Part shown: piece after piece, positions 49,321 to 58,900 of the stretch | How positions within the stretch are numbered: the stretch's first letter is position 1 | Layout: each line of letters begins with the position of its first letter | Source: an uncultured Pseudokineococcus sp. | GTDB lineage: Bacteria; Actinomycetota; Actinomycetes; Actinomycetales; Quadrisphaeraceae | Reading direction: 5' to 3' | Assembly (NCBI RefSeq): GCF_947499845.1 | Contig: NZ_CANMPM010000004.1 | Coordinates: forward strand, 186,001 to 250,000 | DNA: 64,000 bases | Notes under the pieces: model-generated | The model's input: only the letters and a program-made list of their open reading frames with translations | Told to the model about the DNA's origin: nothing | The model's database searches: none | Program-made: the position numbers and the translations under genes

Positions 49321-49518
49321 TCAGGCCTGGTCGGAGAAGGCGGAGCTGACGCCGCTCGGGCCCTCGTACTCGCGGTCCGGGATGCCGCGCAGCGCCTCGA
49401 GCACGTCGTCGGGGGCGCCGCTGTCCTCGGCCTTCTTGACGATGGCGTCCTTGCCGGCCGGGTAGTCCAGGCCCGACAGGTGCTTCTGCAGCTCGATCGG
49501 GTTGGGGCGGTTCGCCAT
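49321..49518 (-). CDS. DUF2795 small protein
   Basis: 65 residues, beginning MANRPNPIELQKHLSGLDYPAGKDAIVKKAEDSGAPDDVLEAL, in which QKHLSGLDYPAGK is the DUF2795 signature. GGAGG precedes the ATG at 49518. Cytosolic, no membrane segment. The role of DUF2795 is unknown. It starts the minus-strand run DUF2795-UXS-like-permease. Confidence 0.88.
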   Translation of the reverse strand: MANRPNPIELQKHLSGLDYPAGKDAIVKKAEDSGAPDDVLEALRGIPDREYEGPSGVSSAFSDQA

Positions 49519-49691
49519 GGCTCCTCCAGCGTGGTCGGGCGCCGAGGGGTCGGCGCCGGTGTCTCCGCCTCGCCCGGGCGCGCTGGCCCGGACGTCGCAC
49601 GGGTCGCGCCGGTGCGCGCCCGCGGCCCCGCGCGGGGGCCGGCGCGGACACTCTGCCGCCTCCTCCCGACGGGCGCGCGGCGGCCCCCCGC

Positions 49692-49697
49692 TAGCGT
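49692..49697 (+). promoter_or_regulatory. Leaderless -10 (TAGCGT) of the second GT2 gene
   Basis: TAGCGT ends 8 bases before the GTG at 49706, with no ribosome-binding site. It decides the start; an upstream ATG at 49502 would extend through the divergent DUF2795 promoter region. Confidence 0.55.
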
Positions 49698-49705
49698 CGC
49701 GGCCC

Positions 49706-50626
49706 GTGAGCACGCCTCCCCCTCCCGAGCCCGCCCCTGCCGCTCCGGCGAGCACCCCCGCCGCCGCCCCCGCCGGTCGGGGCGGGGCCCGCCGCGGCGC
49801 GCGGACCACCGTCGTCGTGGCGAGCATGAACCGGCGCGAGGAGCTGCTGGCGAGCCTGCGCCGGCACGAGGGCCCCGTCGTGCTCGTCGACAACGGCAGC
49901 ACCGACGGCACGGTCGAGGCCGTGCGCGAGCAGCTGCCGCACGTCGACGTCGTCGCGCTGCCGGCCAACCGCGGCGCCGCGGCGCGCACCATCGGCGTCG
50001 AGCGGGCGCGGACCCCGTACGTGGCCTTCGCCGACGACGACTCCTGGTGGGCGCCGGGGATGCTCGAGCGCGGCGCCGACCTCTTCGACGCCTCCCCGCG
50101 GCTGGCCCTCGTGTGCGGGCGGATCCTCGTCGGCCCGGAGGAGCGGCCCGACGGCATCGGCGACCTCATGGCGCGCTCCGCGCTCGGCACGGACGACGAC
50201 CTGCCCGGCCCGTCGCTGCTCGGCTTCGTCGCGTGCGCCGCGATGGTCCGCCGCGACGCCTTCCTCGAGGCCGGGGGGTTCGACGACGTCGTGTTCTTCC
50301 CCGGCGAGGAGGAGCGGCTGTCCTACGACCTGGCGGCCGCCGGTCACGGGCTCGCGTACGTCGAGGACCTCGTCGTCCACCACCACCCCTCGCCGTCGCG
50401 GGACGCCCCCCGCGAGCGCCAGGTCCGCATCGCCCGCGCCGCGCTGCTCACCGCCGTCATGCGCCGCCCCTGGCCGGCCGTGGCGCGGAGCCTCGTGACG
50501 ACGCTGCGCTCGCACCCCGAGGCCGTGCGCCGGGCGCTGCCGTCCCTGCGGGCCGCCCTGCGGGCGCGGCGGCCCAACCCGCCCGCCGTCGAGGCCGGCA
50601 TCCGGGCGCTGCGGCAGGGGGGCTGA
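49706..50626 (+). CDS. Glycosyltransferase family 2
   Basis: 306 residues from the GTG at 49706. After a Pro/Ala-rich tail: TTVVVASMNRREELLASLRRH, VVLVDNGSTDGTVEAV, LPANRGAAARTIGVERARTPYVAFADDDSWW with the metal-binding DDD, and MVRRDAFLEAGGFDDVVFFPGEEERLSYDL. It is a GT-A enzyme with a C-terminal helical end (LRALRRAL-like), no membrane segment. Donor and acceptor unknown. The upstream DUF2795-UXS pair on the other strand could provide UDP-xylose for it. Confidence 0.88.
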   Translation: MSTPPPPEPAPAAPASTPAAAPAGRGGARRGARTTVVVASMNRREELLASLRRHEGPVVLVDNGSTDGTVEAVREQLPHVDVVALPANRGAAARTIGVERARTPYVAFADDDSWWAPGMLERGADLFDASPRLALVCGRILVGPEERPDGIGDLMARSALGTDDDLPGPSLLGFVACAAMVRRDAFLEAGGFDDVVFFPGEEERLSYDLAAAGHGLAYVEDLVVHHHPSPSRDAPRERQVRIARAALLTAVMRRPWPAVARSLVTTLRSHPEAVRRALPSLRAALRARRPNPPAVEAGIRALRQGG

Positions 50627-50677
50627 GGCGCACGAGGTCCGAGGTCCTCCTCCGGAGGAGGACGTCGGCGGCGCGGG

Positions 50678-50683
50678 TAGCGT
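50678..50683 (+). promoter_or_regulatory. Leaderless -10 (TAGCGT) of the siderophore-interacting protein gene
   Basis: TAGCGT ends 7 bases before the GTG at 50691, the third close copy of this arrangement in the window. Confidence 0.55.
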
Positions 50684-50690
50684 CGTCGCC

Positions 50691-51635
50691 GTGTCCGACC
50701 GCACCGCCGCGCCCTCCCCCGACGACGAGCCGCCCGCCGGCGCCCAGCCCGCGAGCGCGTCCTCGGCCGGGCCGTCGGCCGGCACGCCGACCGGCTCCTC
50801 GACCGGTCCGGGGCCGCGCCACGTGCCCGCGCACGGCCTGCACCTGCTGCACGTCGTCCGGACGGAGACCGTGACGCCGCAGATGCTGCGCGTCGTCCTC
50901 GGCGGGGCGGACCCGGCGGTGTTCACGGACGCGGCGCCGGGCGCGAAGGTCAAGATGGCGTTCCCCGCGCCGGGCGCGGGCTCCCCCGGTCTGGACGAGC
51001 TCGCCGTCTGCGCGCGGCGGTCGTACACCGTGCGGCGCGCCCGCGCCGGGGAGGGTGCCCGTGCCGGGGACCCCGCGGCGGGCGAGGTCGACGTCGACGT
51101 CGTCCTCCACGAGGGCGGGCTCGCCTCGAGCTGGGCGCAGGCCGCGCGGCCGGGCGACACCGTCGGCGCCTCCGGGCCGTCGTCGGGCTACCGGGCGCTG
51201 CCGACGACGGACGTCCACCTCCTCCTCGCCGACGCGACGGGCCTGCCCGCCGTCGCCGCCGTCGTCGAGGCGCTGCCCCCGGGCGCGCGAGCGGTCGCCG
51301 TCGTCGAGGTCGCGGACGCCGCCGAGGAGCAGGAGGTGGCCACGGCCGCCGACGTGGAGTGGCGCTGGGTGCACCGCGGGCCGGACGTCGCCGTCTCCGG
51401 CCAGCCCCTCGAGGCCGCCGTGACCGGGCTGGACTGGCCCGCGGGCGACGGCGAGCAGGTGCAGGTCCTGCTGGCCGCCGAGTCCGGCGCGGTGCGGCGC
51501 CTGCAGCGCCACCTCTCGGAGGTGCGGCGCGTCGACCCGCAACGGGTGCACGCCAAGGGCTACTGGAAGGTCGGCGCCTCGAAGAACGCCCCCGGCGTGC
51601 GGCGGCTGCGGCCGACGACGCCGCTCCCGGGCTGA
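50691..51635 (+). CDS. Siderophore-interacting FAD protein (SIP/ViuB family)
   Basis: 314 residues. Reduces Fe3+-siderophore in the cytosol to release iron. After a Pro/Ser-rich tail of about 40 residues: TVTPQMLRVVLGG, RRSYTVRRA (FAD-binding RxYTxR-type motif), EVDVDVVLHEGGLASSWA with the conserved HGDxGPAxxWA-like segment degenerated to HEGGLASSWA, then GASGPSSGY. The C-terminal AKGYWKVGASKNAP is characteristic of the family. No siderophore biosynthesis or uptake genes are near. Leaderless-type promoter. Confidence 0.88.
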   Translation: MSDRTAAPSPDDEPPAGAQPASASSAGPSAGTPTGSSTGPGPRHVPAHGLHLLHVVRTETVTPQMLRVVLGGADPAVFTDAAPGAKVKMAFPAPGAGSPGLDELAVCARRSYTVRRARAGEGARAGDPAAGEVDVDVVLHEGGLASSWAQAARPGDTVGASGPSSGYRALPTTDVHLLLADATGLPAVAAVVEALPPGARAVAVVEVADAAEEQEVATAADVEWRWVHRGPDVAVSGQPLEAAVTGLDWPAGDGEQVQVLLAAESGAVRRLQRHLSEVRRVDPQRVHAKGYWKVGASKNAPGVRRLRPTTPLPG

Positions 51636-51742
51636 GGCCGGGCGGCGCCGTCCGTCGCGCTGGGCCTCCGCTGCGCGACTGGCCCGCCCGCCGTCGCGCC
51701 CCCAGCATGGGCCGCTCCCGCCCGCACCACCCTGGAGGACCC

Positions 51743-52024
51743 GTGTCCCGCTCCGGCGACGACCTGCACCTGCGCATCGGCCGCGACGAGCTCGTGCTCC
51801 GGCAGCGCTACGAGCTGCTGAGCATCCTCAACGACGTCCTCATGGCGCTGTGGTTCGTCATCGGCAGCATCCTCTTCTTCTGGGAGTCGACGACGTACGC
51901 CGGCACGTGGTTCTTCCTCGTCGGCAGCCTCCAGTTCCTCGCCCGCCCCGCCATCCGCCTCGCGCGCAAGATCCACCTGCAGCGTCGGCACGGCTCGCCG
52001 CTCGACAGCGGCGCCGAGTACTGA
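51743..52024 (+). CDS. YrhK-domain membrane protein
   Basis: 93 residues from the GTG at 51743, preceded by GGAGG at a good distance. RYELLSILNDVLMALWFVIGSILFFWESTTYAGTWFFLVGSLQFLARPAIRLARKI contains two membrane segments separated by a short loop and matches the YrhK-like domain. Function unknown. A weak 7-bp hairpin follows. Confidence 0.8.
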   Translation: MSRSGDDLHLRIGRDELVLRQRYELLSILNDVLMALWFVIGSILFFWESTTYAGTWFFLVGSLQFLARPAIRLARKIHLQRRHGSPLDSGAEY

Positions 52025-52050
52025 CCCGGGGACGGCGGCGCCGGCGCGGA

Positions 52051-52070
52051 CCGAGCCGCCGCGGGCTCGG
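52051..52070 (+). terminator. Weak hairpin after the YrhK-like gene
   Basis: CCGAGCC (52051-52057) pairs with GGCTCGG (52064-52070) around a 6-base loop, 27 bases after the stop. The rest of the gap to 52272 shows no gene that I can support. Confidence 0.35.
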
Positions 52071-52259
52071 CGGGGCGTCACGCCGTCGGACCGACGCGGC
52101 CGCGGACCTCGAGGGCCGACGCGCCGTCACGACGCCCCTGATGTCCGCGGTCGACGCGAGCCGACTCGTTCGGATGGTCGTCGTACGCACGTTCGAGTGA
52201 CAGGGCATCGTCGCAGGTCAGGGGCCTGCAGCGAGGGCTCGGTTGTCGGTGGTCGCCCC

Positions 52260-52265
52260 TAGCGT
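52260..52265 (+). promoter_or_regulatory. Leaderless -10 (TAGCGT) of the DUF222/HNH gene
   Basis: TAGCGT ends 7 bases before the GTG at 52273, which fixes that start rather than the GTG at 52243. Confidence 0.55.
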
Positions 52266-52272
52266 CGTCCCC

Positions 52273-53739
52273 GTGGCGGTCGAGGACGGCGGACGCGACG
52301 GGACGGGCGAGCAGCCCGCCCCGCCCGCACCGACGAGCCCTCCCAACGCTCCCGCTCCGACCCCCGACCCGACCACCGAGCCCGACGCTGAGCCTGCCGC
52401 CGGGCAGGACGGCGCCACGGTCGCCGACGGTCTCGCGGCCCTGACCGCGACCCTCGACGCCCTGCTCGCCGCCGAGACCTGGCGGTGCACTGACGACGAG
52501 GTCCGCGCCGCGGTGGTCGGCCTCGAGCGCCTGGCGTCCCGTCTCGACGCCGTCCGCCTGCGCCTGCTGTCCACCGCCGAGGAGCGCCGCGTCGGACGCG
52601 CGTCCGGGGCACCGTCGACCGCCGACTGGCTCGTCGGCGCCACGACCACCCGCGCCGAGCACGCCCGCCGTCGGGTCGACCTCGCCGTCGCGCTCGACAC
52701 CGACCTCGCCCCGACCCGCACCGCCCTCGCGTGCGGCGACCTGACGGGCGACCACGCCGGCGTCATCCGCACCGCCCTGCTGCGCCTGCACCCCGACGTC
52801 GACCCCGCGACCCGAGCAGACGCCCAGGCCTTCCTCGTCGAGCAGGCCCGCCACCTCGACCCGCGGCAGCTCGCCCGCGTGGGCCGCCACCTCACCGCCC
52901 GCCTGGACCCGGGTGCCGACGACGACCTCGCCCGCACCGAGGCGCGCCAGGAGGACCAGCGGCAGGTCCGGTGCACCCAGACCGACGACGGCGCCTGGCT
53001 CCTGTCCGGCGTCCTCGACCCGGTCGGCGGCGCGACCCTCATGGCCGCTCTCGAGCCGCTCTCCACCCCCCGGCCCGCGTCCGACGGCACCCCGGACACC
53101 CGCTCGCACGCCCGACGGCTGGCCGACGCGCTGCTCACCGTCGCCGACGCCCACCTCGCCGGCCGCGCCGGGTCCTCGTCCTCACGGCCGCGACTGCTGG
53201 TCACGGTGCCGCTGGCGACCCTTCTCGACCCCGCGGCACCCGGCGCCGCTCCTGGCCACCTGCCCGGCGGCCACCCCGTCTCCGGCGAGACGGCGGGCCT
53301 GCTCGCGTGCGACGCGCAGCTCGTGCCCGTCCTCACGACGGCGGAGGGACGACCGCTCGACGTCGGCCGCTCCGTCTACGCGTGGCCCGAGGCCATCCGC
53401 ACCGCCATCCGGCTGCGGGACCAGACCTGCACCTTCGGCTCCTGCACCCGCCCCGCCGAGTGGTGCCACGTCCACCACGTCACCGAGTACTCCCGCGGCG
53501 GGTCGACCAGCGAGCGCAACGGCACCTGCCTCTGCGGCCACCACCACCGCCTCGTCCACCGCCAGGGCTGGCGCGGCGAGCTGCGCGGCACCCAGGTCGT
53601 CTGGCACCCGCCGGACAGCAGCGATCCCCACGTCCCGCCCCCGCCCTGGCGAGAACGGGTCGACCGCGTCGTCGACGCGTGGCGCCGGCGCGCTTACACA
53701 GATTGCGAAACCGCTACACGGCCCGACGGTCACAGCTAG
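52273..53739 (+). CDS. DUF222/HNH endonuclease-like protein with an altered 3' end
   Basis: 488 residues from the GTG at 52273. DUF222 helical region (about 50-330) followed by an HNH domain: CTFGSCTRPAEWCHVHHVTEYSRGGST then CLCGHHHRLVHRQGW, with paired Cys and the catalytic His cluster intact. This family is abundant in actinobacteria, often as degenerate selfish-like genes; the activity is unproved. The last about 16 residues (YTDCETATRPDGHS) are encoded by DNA of clearly lower GC, where the foreign island starts. So the native C-terminus was probably replaced by the insertion. Confidence 0.85.
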   Translation: MAVEDGGRDGTGEQPAPPAPTSPPNAPAPTPDPTTEPDAEPAAGQDGATVADGLAALTATLDALLAAETWRCTDDEVRAAVVGLERLASRLDAVRLRLLSTAEERRVGRASGAPSTADWLVGATTTRAEHARRRVDLAVALDTDLAPTRTALACGDLTGDHAGVIRTALLRLHPDVDPATRADAQAFLVEQARHLDPRQLARVGRHLTARLDPGADDDLARTEARQEDQRQVRCTQTDDGAWLLSGVLDPVGGATLMAALEPLSTPRPASDGTPDTRSHARRLADALLTVADAHLAGRAGSSSSRPRLLVTVPLATLLDPAAPGAAPGHLPGGHPVSGETAGLLACDAQLVPVLTTAEGRPLDVGRSVYAWPEAIRTAIRLRDQTCTFGSCTRPAEWCHVHHVTEYSRGGSTSERNGTCLCGHHHRLVHRQGWRGELRGTQVVWHPPDSSDPHVPPPPWRERVDRVVDAWRRRAYTDCETATRPDGHS

Positions 53740-55978
53740 CCTCTTCGTTGCCTCGAAGAGCGACTCACTTTCCGCCACCCCCCTTCAGTATGCCCGTGAC
53801 CCACAGGAGAGAGACGACATGGTGCGCTTTAGCGCTCTAAAGGTCAGCAATTTTCGCGCGATCGAGGCCATGGAATTGCTCAACCTTACTGACTTCATCG
53901 TCATTGCAGGTCCAAACGGTAGCGGAAAATCATGCGTCTTCGACGCGCTGCGGCTTATTAAATCTGTTTATGGTGGATACCAGGCCAACGAGTACATGCA
54001 GTGGTTCGGTGAGTTCCAGATCAATCTGAACGACCGGCGAGAATTAGCCCGACTCTTCCGCGAACCGACACGAGAAGTGAGCATCACCGCAACGGTGCAA
54101 CTGTCGGACGAGGAGAAGGGGTATCTAACGGGGAACGCTGAGTCTGCTCTTGAACCCCTAGTGTGGGCGGAGGTAACGGGCCAGTCGCTGGAGAACTACG
54201 CCTACTCAACGACGGCTATCGCCACTCAATATCGCCAGTATGGCACGCAGGTCGCGCAACGCATCAGCGAACGAGCAGCACAACTGCGCGCGGCTCTTGA
54301 CGCAGAGAACTACGAACTACGACTGACCATCTCCCCAGACTTCTCACTACAGGCGCTGCCGTGCCCTGTCATGGAAATGGTGTTTCAGATATTCGACCCG
54401 GACCACCTAGGCATATTGGACTACCACAGCGCCTCGAGGAGCTACCAGCGGGAGACCGTCGGCGGCGTCAACCTGGATGCTCGTCAGGTAGAAAGTCAGC
54501 GACGCAGCCAGTCCTTGTATAACTGGCAGGGCAAGTACGCCAACGTTAAGACGGAACTAGCGGCCACCTACATTCGTGAGTTAATCGCACGGGAATCCGG
54601 TACTGGATCAAGCGTCTCCGACCTGAACGAGACACTGAAGGAGCTGTTCGCGACCTTCTTCCCCGACAAAGAGTACCTGGGAGTGCAGGCCCAGGCCAAC
54701 GGCACGTTGTCCTTTCCCGTGCGGACCAGAGCGGGCCAGTTGCACGACATTAATGACTTAAGTTCAGGAGAGAAGGAGGTCGTCTACGGCTACCTACGCC
54801 TGAAGGCCTCTACGCCGCGTAACTCCACGATTCTATTGGACGAACCCGAACTTCATCTCAACCCGGGATTACTACAAGGTTTTCCCGATTTCTACCACCG
54901 GCACCTCGGTCGCGCCCAAGGCAACCAACTGTGGCTAGTAACGCATTCGGACGCCCTACTCCGTCAGGCGGTAGGCAACGGTAATTTTAGCGTCTTTCAC
55001 ATGACCACGGCCAGCGAGCCCAGCACGGGAAATCAAGCCATCCCTGTGCTAGCGGACTCTGAAGCCGAACAGGCGATTATCGACCTCGTTGGCGACCTGG
55101 CAACGTACCGCCCACAGGGCGCAGTCGTCCTCTTCGAGGGTGGTGGAGACACTGAGATAGACGTGCTGATTACCTCGCGCCTATTCCCGGCATTCGCCGG
55201 GCGCGTCAACCTCGTCAGCGGGGGCAGCAAGAAGCGCGTGCGGGACCTTCGAGAAGTCCTGAGCCAGACAGCACAAGACATCGGCCTGGCTGATCGCTTC
55301 TACGCCATTACGGACAAGGACTCCGCGGCCTACACTGCCGCGGAGGTTGGGGCGAGGCACTTCTCATGGGATGTCTACCATATCGAGAACTACCTACTCG
55401 AGCCGAAGTTTATTCGAGCGGCCGCTGTGGCTCTTTTGGCGCGGGATCCCTTTTCAAACGACGACGACGTCCTAGCTCACCTACGGGTGTGTGCTGAACA
55501 ACTCGTCTCCGACCAGGTTATGGAGAGGCTACAGGCCTGGGCGAATGACGCACTCGTTGCTTCCATCCAAGTGCGGGGCCCGTCGTCCCCCGACCCCGCC
55601 GACGCACTAATGCCCTCAATCACGGCAACTTTCAGTCGCCTCGACAAGGCCCGCGAGCAGCTGACCAATCGAGAGGCACTGCAAAAAATGGCTCGGACCT
55701 TCGACAGGGAGGTGCGTGATTGGCTAGCCGATGACTCTTGGATCAAGGAGTTCCCGGGCCGCCGACTACTCAAGGCCTTCGTTGGTCAACATTTGGGCGG
55801 GAGCGCCAACTATGAGGCATTTAGGAATCTAGTGTTGGACAAGATGGTCGATGCTGGCCATCAACCTGCAGGCATGCAATCGGTGATTGACAGGATCAGG
55901 CCATAAGGAGTGACGCAGTGACATTAGCTGACTGATGCGAGTCCAGCTCTGGCCCTTTTGGTGACCGTCCTGCTTAGG
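53690..55978. other. Low-GC island (probable horizontal insertion)
   Basis: From about 53690 the base composition drops sharply (by eye to the mid-50s % GC, against well over 70% around it) and returns at about 55976, just before the glnE stop. TTA, ATA, AAA and TTT codons appear here and almost nowhere else in the window. The island holds one gene. I see no integrase, transposase, tRNA or direct-repeat attachment site at the ends. Confidence 0.8.
53819..55906 (+). CDS. OLD-like AAA ATPase with TOPRIM/DUF4435-like C-terminus
   Basis: 695 residues. ATG at 53819 with AGGAGA upstream. Residues 1-400 are an ABC/SMC-type AAA ATPase: FSALKVSNFRAIEAMEL, Walker A GPNGSGKS (31-38), a long insert with coiled-coil-like sequence, the LSSGEKEVVYGYL signature, Walker B TILLDEPELHL with Asp341-Glu342, and His376 in WLVTHSD. 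Residues about 430-560 are TOPRIM-like: VVLFEGGGDTEID with Glu440, and YAITDKDSA with Asp499 and Asp501, then HIENYLLEP as in DUF4435. This is the stand-alone OLD layout (ATPase plus nuclease), some members of which defend against phages. No second gene (such as a GajB helicase) is present. Clearly foreign composition. Confidence 0.82.
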   Translation: MVRFSALKVSNFRAIEAMELLNLTDFIVIAGPNGSGKSCVFDALRLIKSVYGGYQANEYMQWFGEFQINLNDRRELARLFREPTREVSITATVQLSDEEKGYLTGNAESALEPLVWAEVTGQSLENYAYSTTAIATQYRQYGTQVAQRISERAAQLRAALDAENYELRLTISPDFSLQALPCPVMEMVFQIFDPDHLGILDYHSASRSYQRETVGGVNLDARQVESQRRSQSLYNWQGKYANVKTELAATYIRELIARESGTGSSVSDLNETLKELFATFFPDKEYLGVQAQANGTLSFPVRTRAGQLHDINDLSSGEKEVVYGYLRLKASTPRNSTILLDEPELHLNPGLLQGFPDFYHRHLGRAQGNQLWLVTHSDALLRQAVGNGNFSVFHMTTASEPSTGNQAIPVLADSEAEQAIIDLVGDLATYRPQGAVVLFEGGGDTEIDVLITSRLFPAFAGRVNLVSGGSKKRVRDLREVLSQTAQDIGLADRFYAITDKDSAAYTAAEVGARHFSWDVYHIENYLLEPKFIRAAAVALLARDPFSNDDDVLAHLRVCAEQLVSDQVMERLQAWANDALVASIQVRGPSSPDPADALMPSITATFSRLDKAREQLTNREALQKMARTFDREVRDWLADDSWIKEFPGRRLLKAFVGQHLGGSANYEAFRNLVLDKMVDAGHQPAGMQSVIDRIRP

Positions 55979-58900
55979 TCAGTCGTCCTCCCACCCGAAC
56001 AGCAGCCGCTCGACGACCGCCCTCGCCCGGCGGGTGCGGCGGCGGTGCTCGTCGTCCAGCGCGCCGGCGGAACCGGTCGGCATCCCCAGGAGGCGCGCGA
56101 CGCCCTCGAGGTCGTCGAGGTCGGTGGGGACGACGTCGCCGGGGCGCCCGGTCCACAGGGCGATCGCGGCGCGCACGCGCGAGCCCCAGCGCCAGGCGTC
56201 CTCGAGGACGTCGGCGTCCTCGGCCGCGACGAGGTCGGCCGCGGTGGCGGCCGCGAGGGCGCCGAGCGTCGACGTCGTCCGCAGCGCGGGCACGCGGTGG
56301 GCGTGCTGCAGCTGCAGGAGCTGGACCGTCCACTCGACGTCCGAGATGCCGCCGGGCCCGAGCTTGACGTGCCGGCGCGGGTCGACGCCGCGGGGCAGCC
56401 GCTCGGACTCCACGCGCGCCTTGATGCGGCGCACTTCGCGCACCCGCGCGTCGTCGAGCCCGCCGGCGGGGTAGCGCACGCCCTCGACGAGGGCGGTGAA
56501 GGCGGCGCCGAGCTCGGCGTCCCCGGCGACGACCTCGGCGCGCAGCAGCGCCTGGGCCTCCCACACGTCCGACCAGCGCGCGTAGTAGGCGGCGTAGGAG
56601 GACAGCGAGCGCGACAGCGGGCCGTTCCGGCCCTCCGGGCGCAGCGCGGCGTCGACCTCGAGCGCCGGCTCGGGGCCGAGGGACTTGAGGAGGCGCTGCA
56701 CCTCCCCCGCCACGGCGACGGCGACGTCCTGCGCCTGCTGCTCGGAGGCGCCGTCGCGCGGCTCGTGCACGAAGAGCACGTCGGCGTCGCTGGCGTAGGT
56801 GAGCTCGCGCCCGCCGAGGCGGCCCATCCCGACGACGGCCATGCGCACCGGGAGGGGCTCCCCCAGCCGCGCCGACACGGCGCGGACGGCGGCCACCAGC
56901 CCGCCCTGCAGCACGACGCGCGTCGCGGCCGACAGCGCTTCGCCCACCTCGTCGAGCGTGACGACGCCGGACAGGTCGCCGACGGCCGTGCGGGTCATCT
57001 CCCGCCGCCGGACGGCGCGCACCGCGGTGACGGCGTCGACGGGGTCGCGGTGGCGCGCCAGCACGGAGCCGACCTCGGCGCGCAGCTGCTCGTACGGGCG
57101 CGGGCGCAGCTCGGACTCGCCCTCGAGCCACCGGGCCGCCTCCGGCGCCTGCAGCAGAAGGTCGGCCGCCATGCGGCTGCCGGTGAGGAGGTTGGCGAGG
57201 CGCTCGGCGGCCACGCCGTCGTCGCGGAGCATCTGCAGGTACCAGTGGGTGCCGCCGAGGGACTCCGACAGCCGCCGGAACGACAGGAGCCCGGAGTCGG
57301 GGTCGGCCCCGTCGGCGAACCAGCCCAGCAGCACGGGCAGCAGCTGGCGCTGGATGGACGCCCGCCGGGTCACACCCGCGGTCAGCGACTCGAGGTGGCG
57401 CAGCGCCCCCGCCGGGTCGCGGTACCCGAGGGCCTGCAGCCGCTCGCGGGCCGCCTCGGGGCCCAGCCGCACGTCCTCGGTCGACAGCCGCGCGGCGGCC
57501 CCCAGCAGCGGCCGGTAGAAGAGCCGCTCGTGCAGGCGCCGCACGGTCGTGCGGGTCTGCTGCCAGCGCTCCTCGAGCGCCGCCTCGCCGTCGAGGCCGG
57601 CGGCCCGCGCGAGGCGGCGCAGGTCCCCCTCGCCGGTGGGCAGGACGTGCGTGCGCACGAGGCGCGACAGCTGGAGCCGGTGCTCGAGCACCCGCAGCCA
57701 CCGGTAGGCGCGGTCGAGGGCGCCGGCGTCGCCGCGGCCCACGTACCCGTAGGTCGCCAGCGCCTCGAGGGCGTCCAGCGTCGTCGCGCTCCGCAGCCGC
57801 GGCTCGGCGCGCCCGTGCACGAGCTGCAGCATCTGGACGCTGAACTCGACGTCGCGCAGGCCACCGGGGCCGAGCTTGAGCTGGCGGGGGGCCTCCTTGG
57901 CCGGGATGTGGTCCTCGACGCGGCGGCGCATCGCCTGGGTGTCCGTGACGAAGCCCGGGCGCTGGGCGGCCTCCCAGACGAAGGGGCGCACCGCCGCGAG
58001 GTACGTGGCCGCGACCTCCGCGTCACCGGCGACGTACCGCGCCTTGAGGAGCGCCTGGAACTCCCACGTGCTGGCCCACCGCTCGTAGTAGGCGCGGTGG
58101 CTCTCCGGCGTCCGCACGAGCGGGCCGGCGCCGCCCTCGGGCCGCAGGTTCGCGTCGACGGGCCACAGGGCGCCCTCGGCCGTGTACGCCGAGCAGTGCT
58201 TGGCCAGCAGCCGCGCGAGCTTCGTGCCGACGGCGACGGCCTGCTCCTCCGAGGCGCCCTCCCCCGGCTCGACGGCGTAGACCACGTCGACGTCGCTGAC
58301 GTAGTTGAGCTCGCGCCCCCCGCACTTGCCCATCCCGATGACGGCGAGGCGCGCGGCGCGGTGCTCCTCGCCCACGTCGCGGCGGGCGAGCGCGAGCGCC
58401 GTCTCCAGGGCGGCGCCCGCGAGGTCGGCGAGCTCGCGGCCGACGTCGCCGACGCGGCGCTCCGGGGTGCGGGCGGCCAGGTCGCGCCCGGCGAGCGAGA
58501 GTAGGCGGCGCCGGTAGGCGCGGCGCAGGTCGTCGCCCGTGGCCTCCGGCGCCGCCACGGGAGCCGGGTCCTGCGGGTCGGCGCCCACCCACCGCAGCAG
58601 CTCGGCGCGCAGCGCCTCGCCGGGCACGGGGACGTCGTCCTCCTCGAGGACCTCGGCGTCGCCGGGGTGGCGCACGAGCCCGTCGGCCAGCGCCGACGAT
58701 CCGCCGAGGACGGCGACGAGCCGGTCACGGCCGGGGCCGGGCACCGAGAGCAGCCGCAGCGCCGGCGAGCCCGGGTGCTCGGCCATCCGGGCGACGGCGC
58801 GGAGCGCCGCGTCGGGGTCGGGGGAGGCCCCGAGGACCTGCACGAGCTCCTCTGCCGCCTCCTGCGGGGGCAGCGACGCCGACGGCGCGGGAGGACGGCG

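Noticed and set aside
53819-55906. Gabija or Septu two-gene defence system
   Set aside because: No helicase (GajB) or HNH partner follows; the adjacent DUF222/HNH gene has host composition and its own promoter, so it is not a likely partner.
55907-55978. Attachment-site duplication flanking the island
   Set aside because: I compared the sequence near 53690-53760 with 55907-55978 by eye and found only 4-6 base matches, too short to call.
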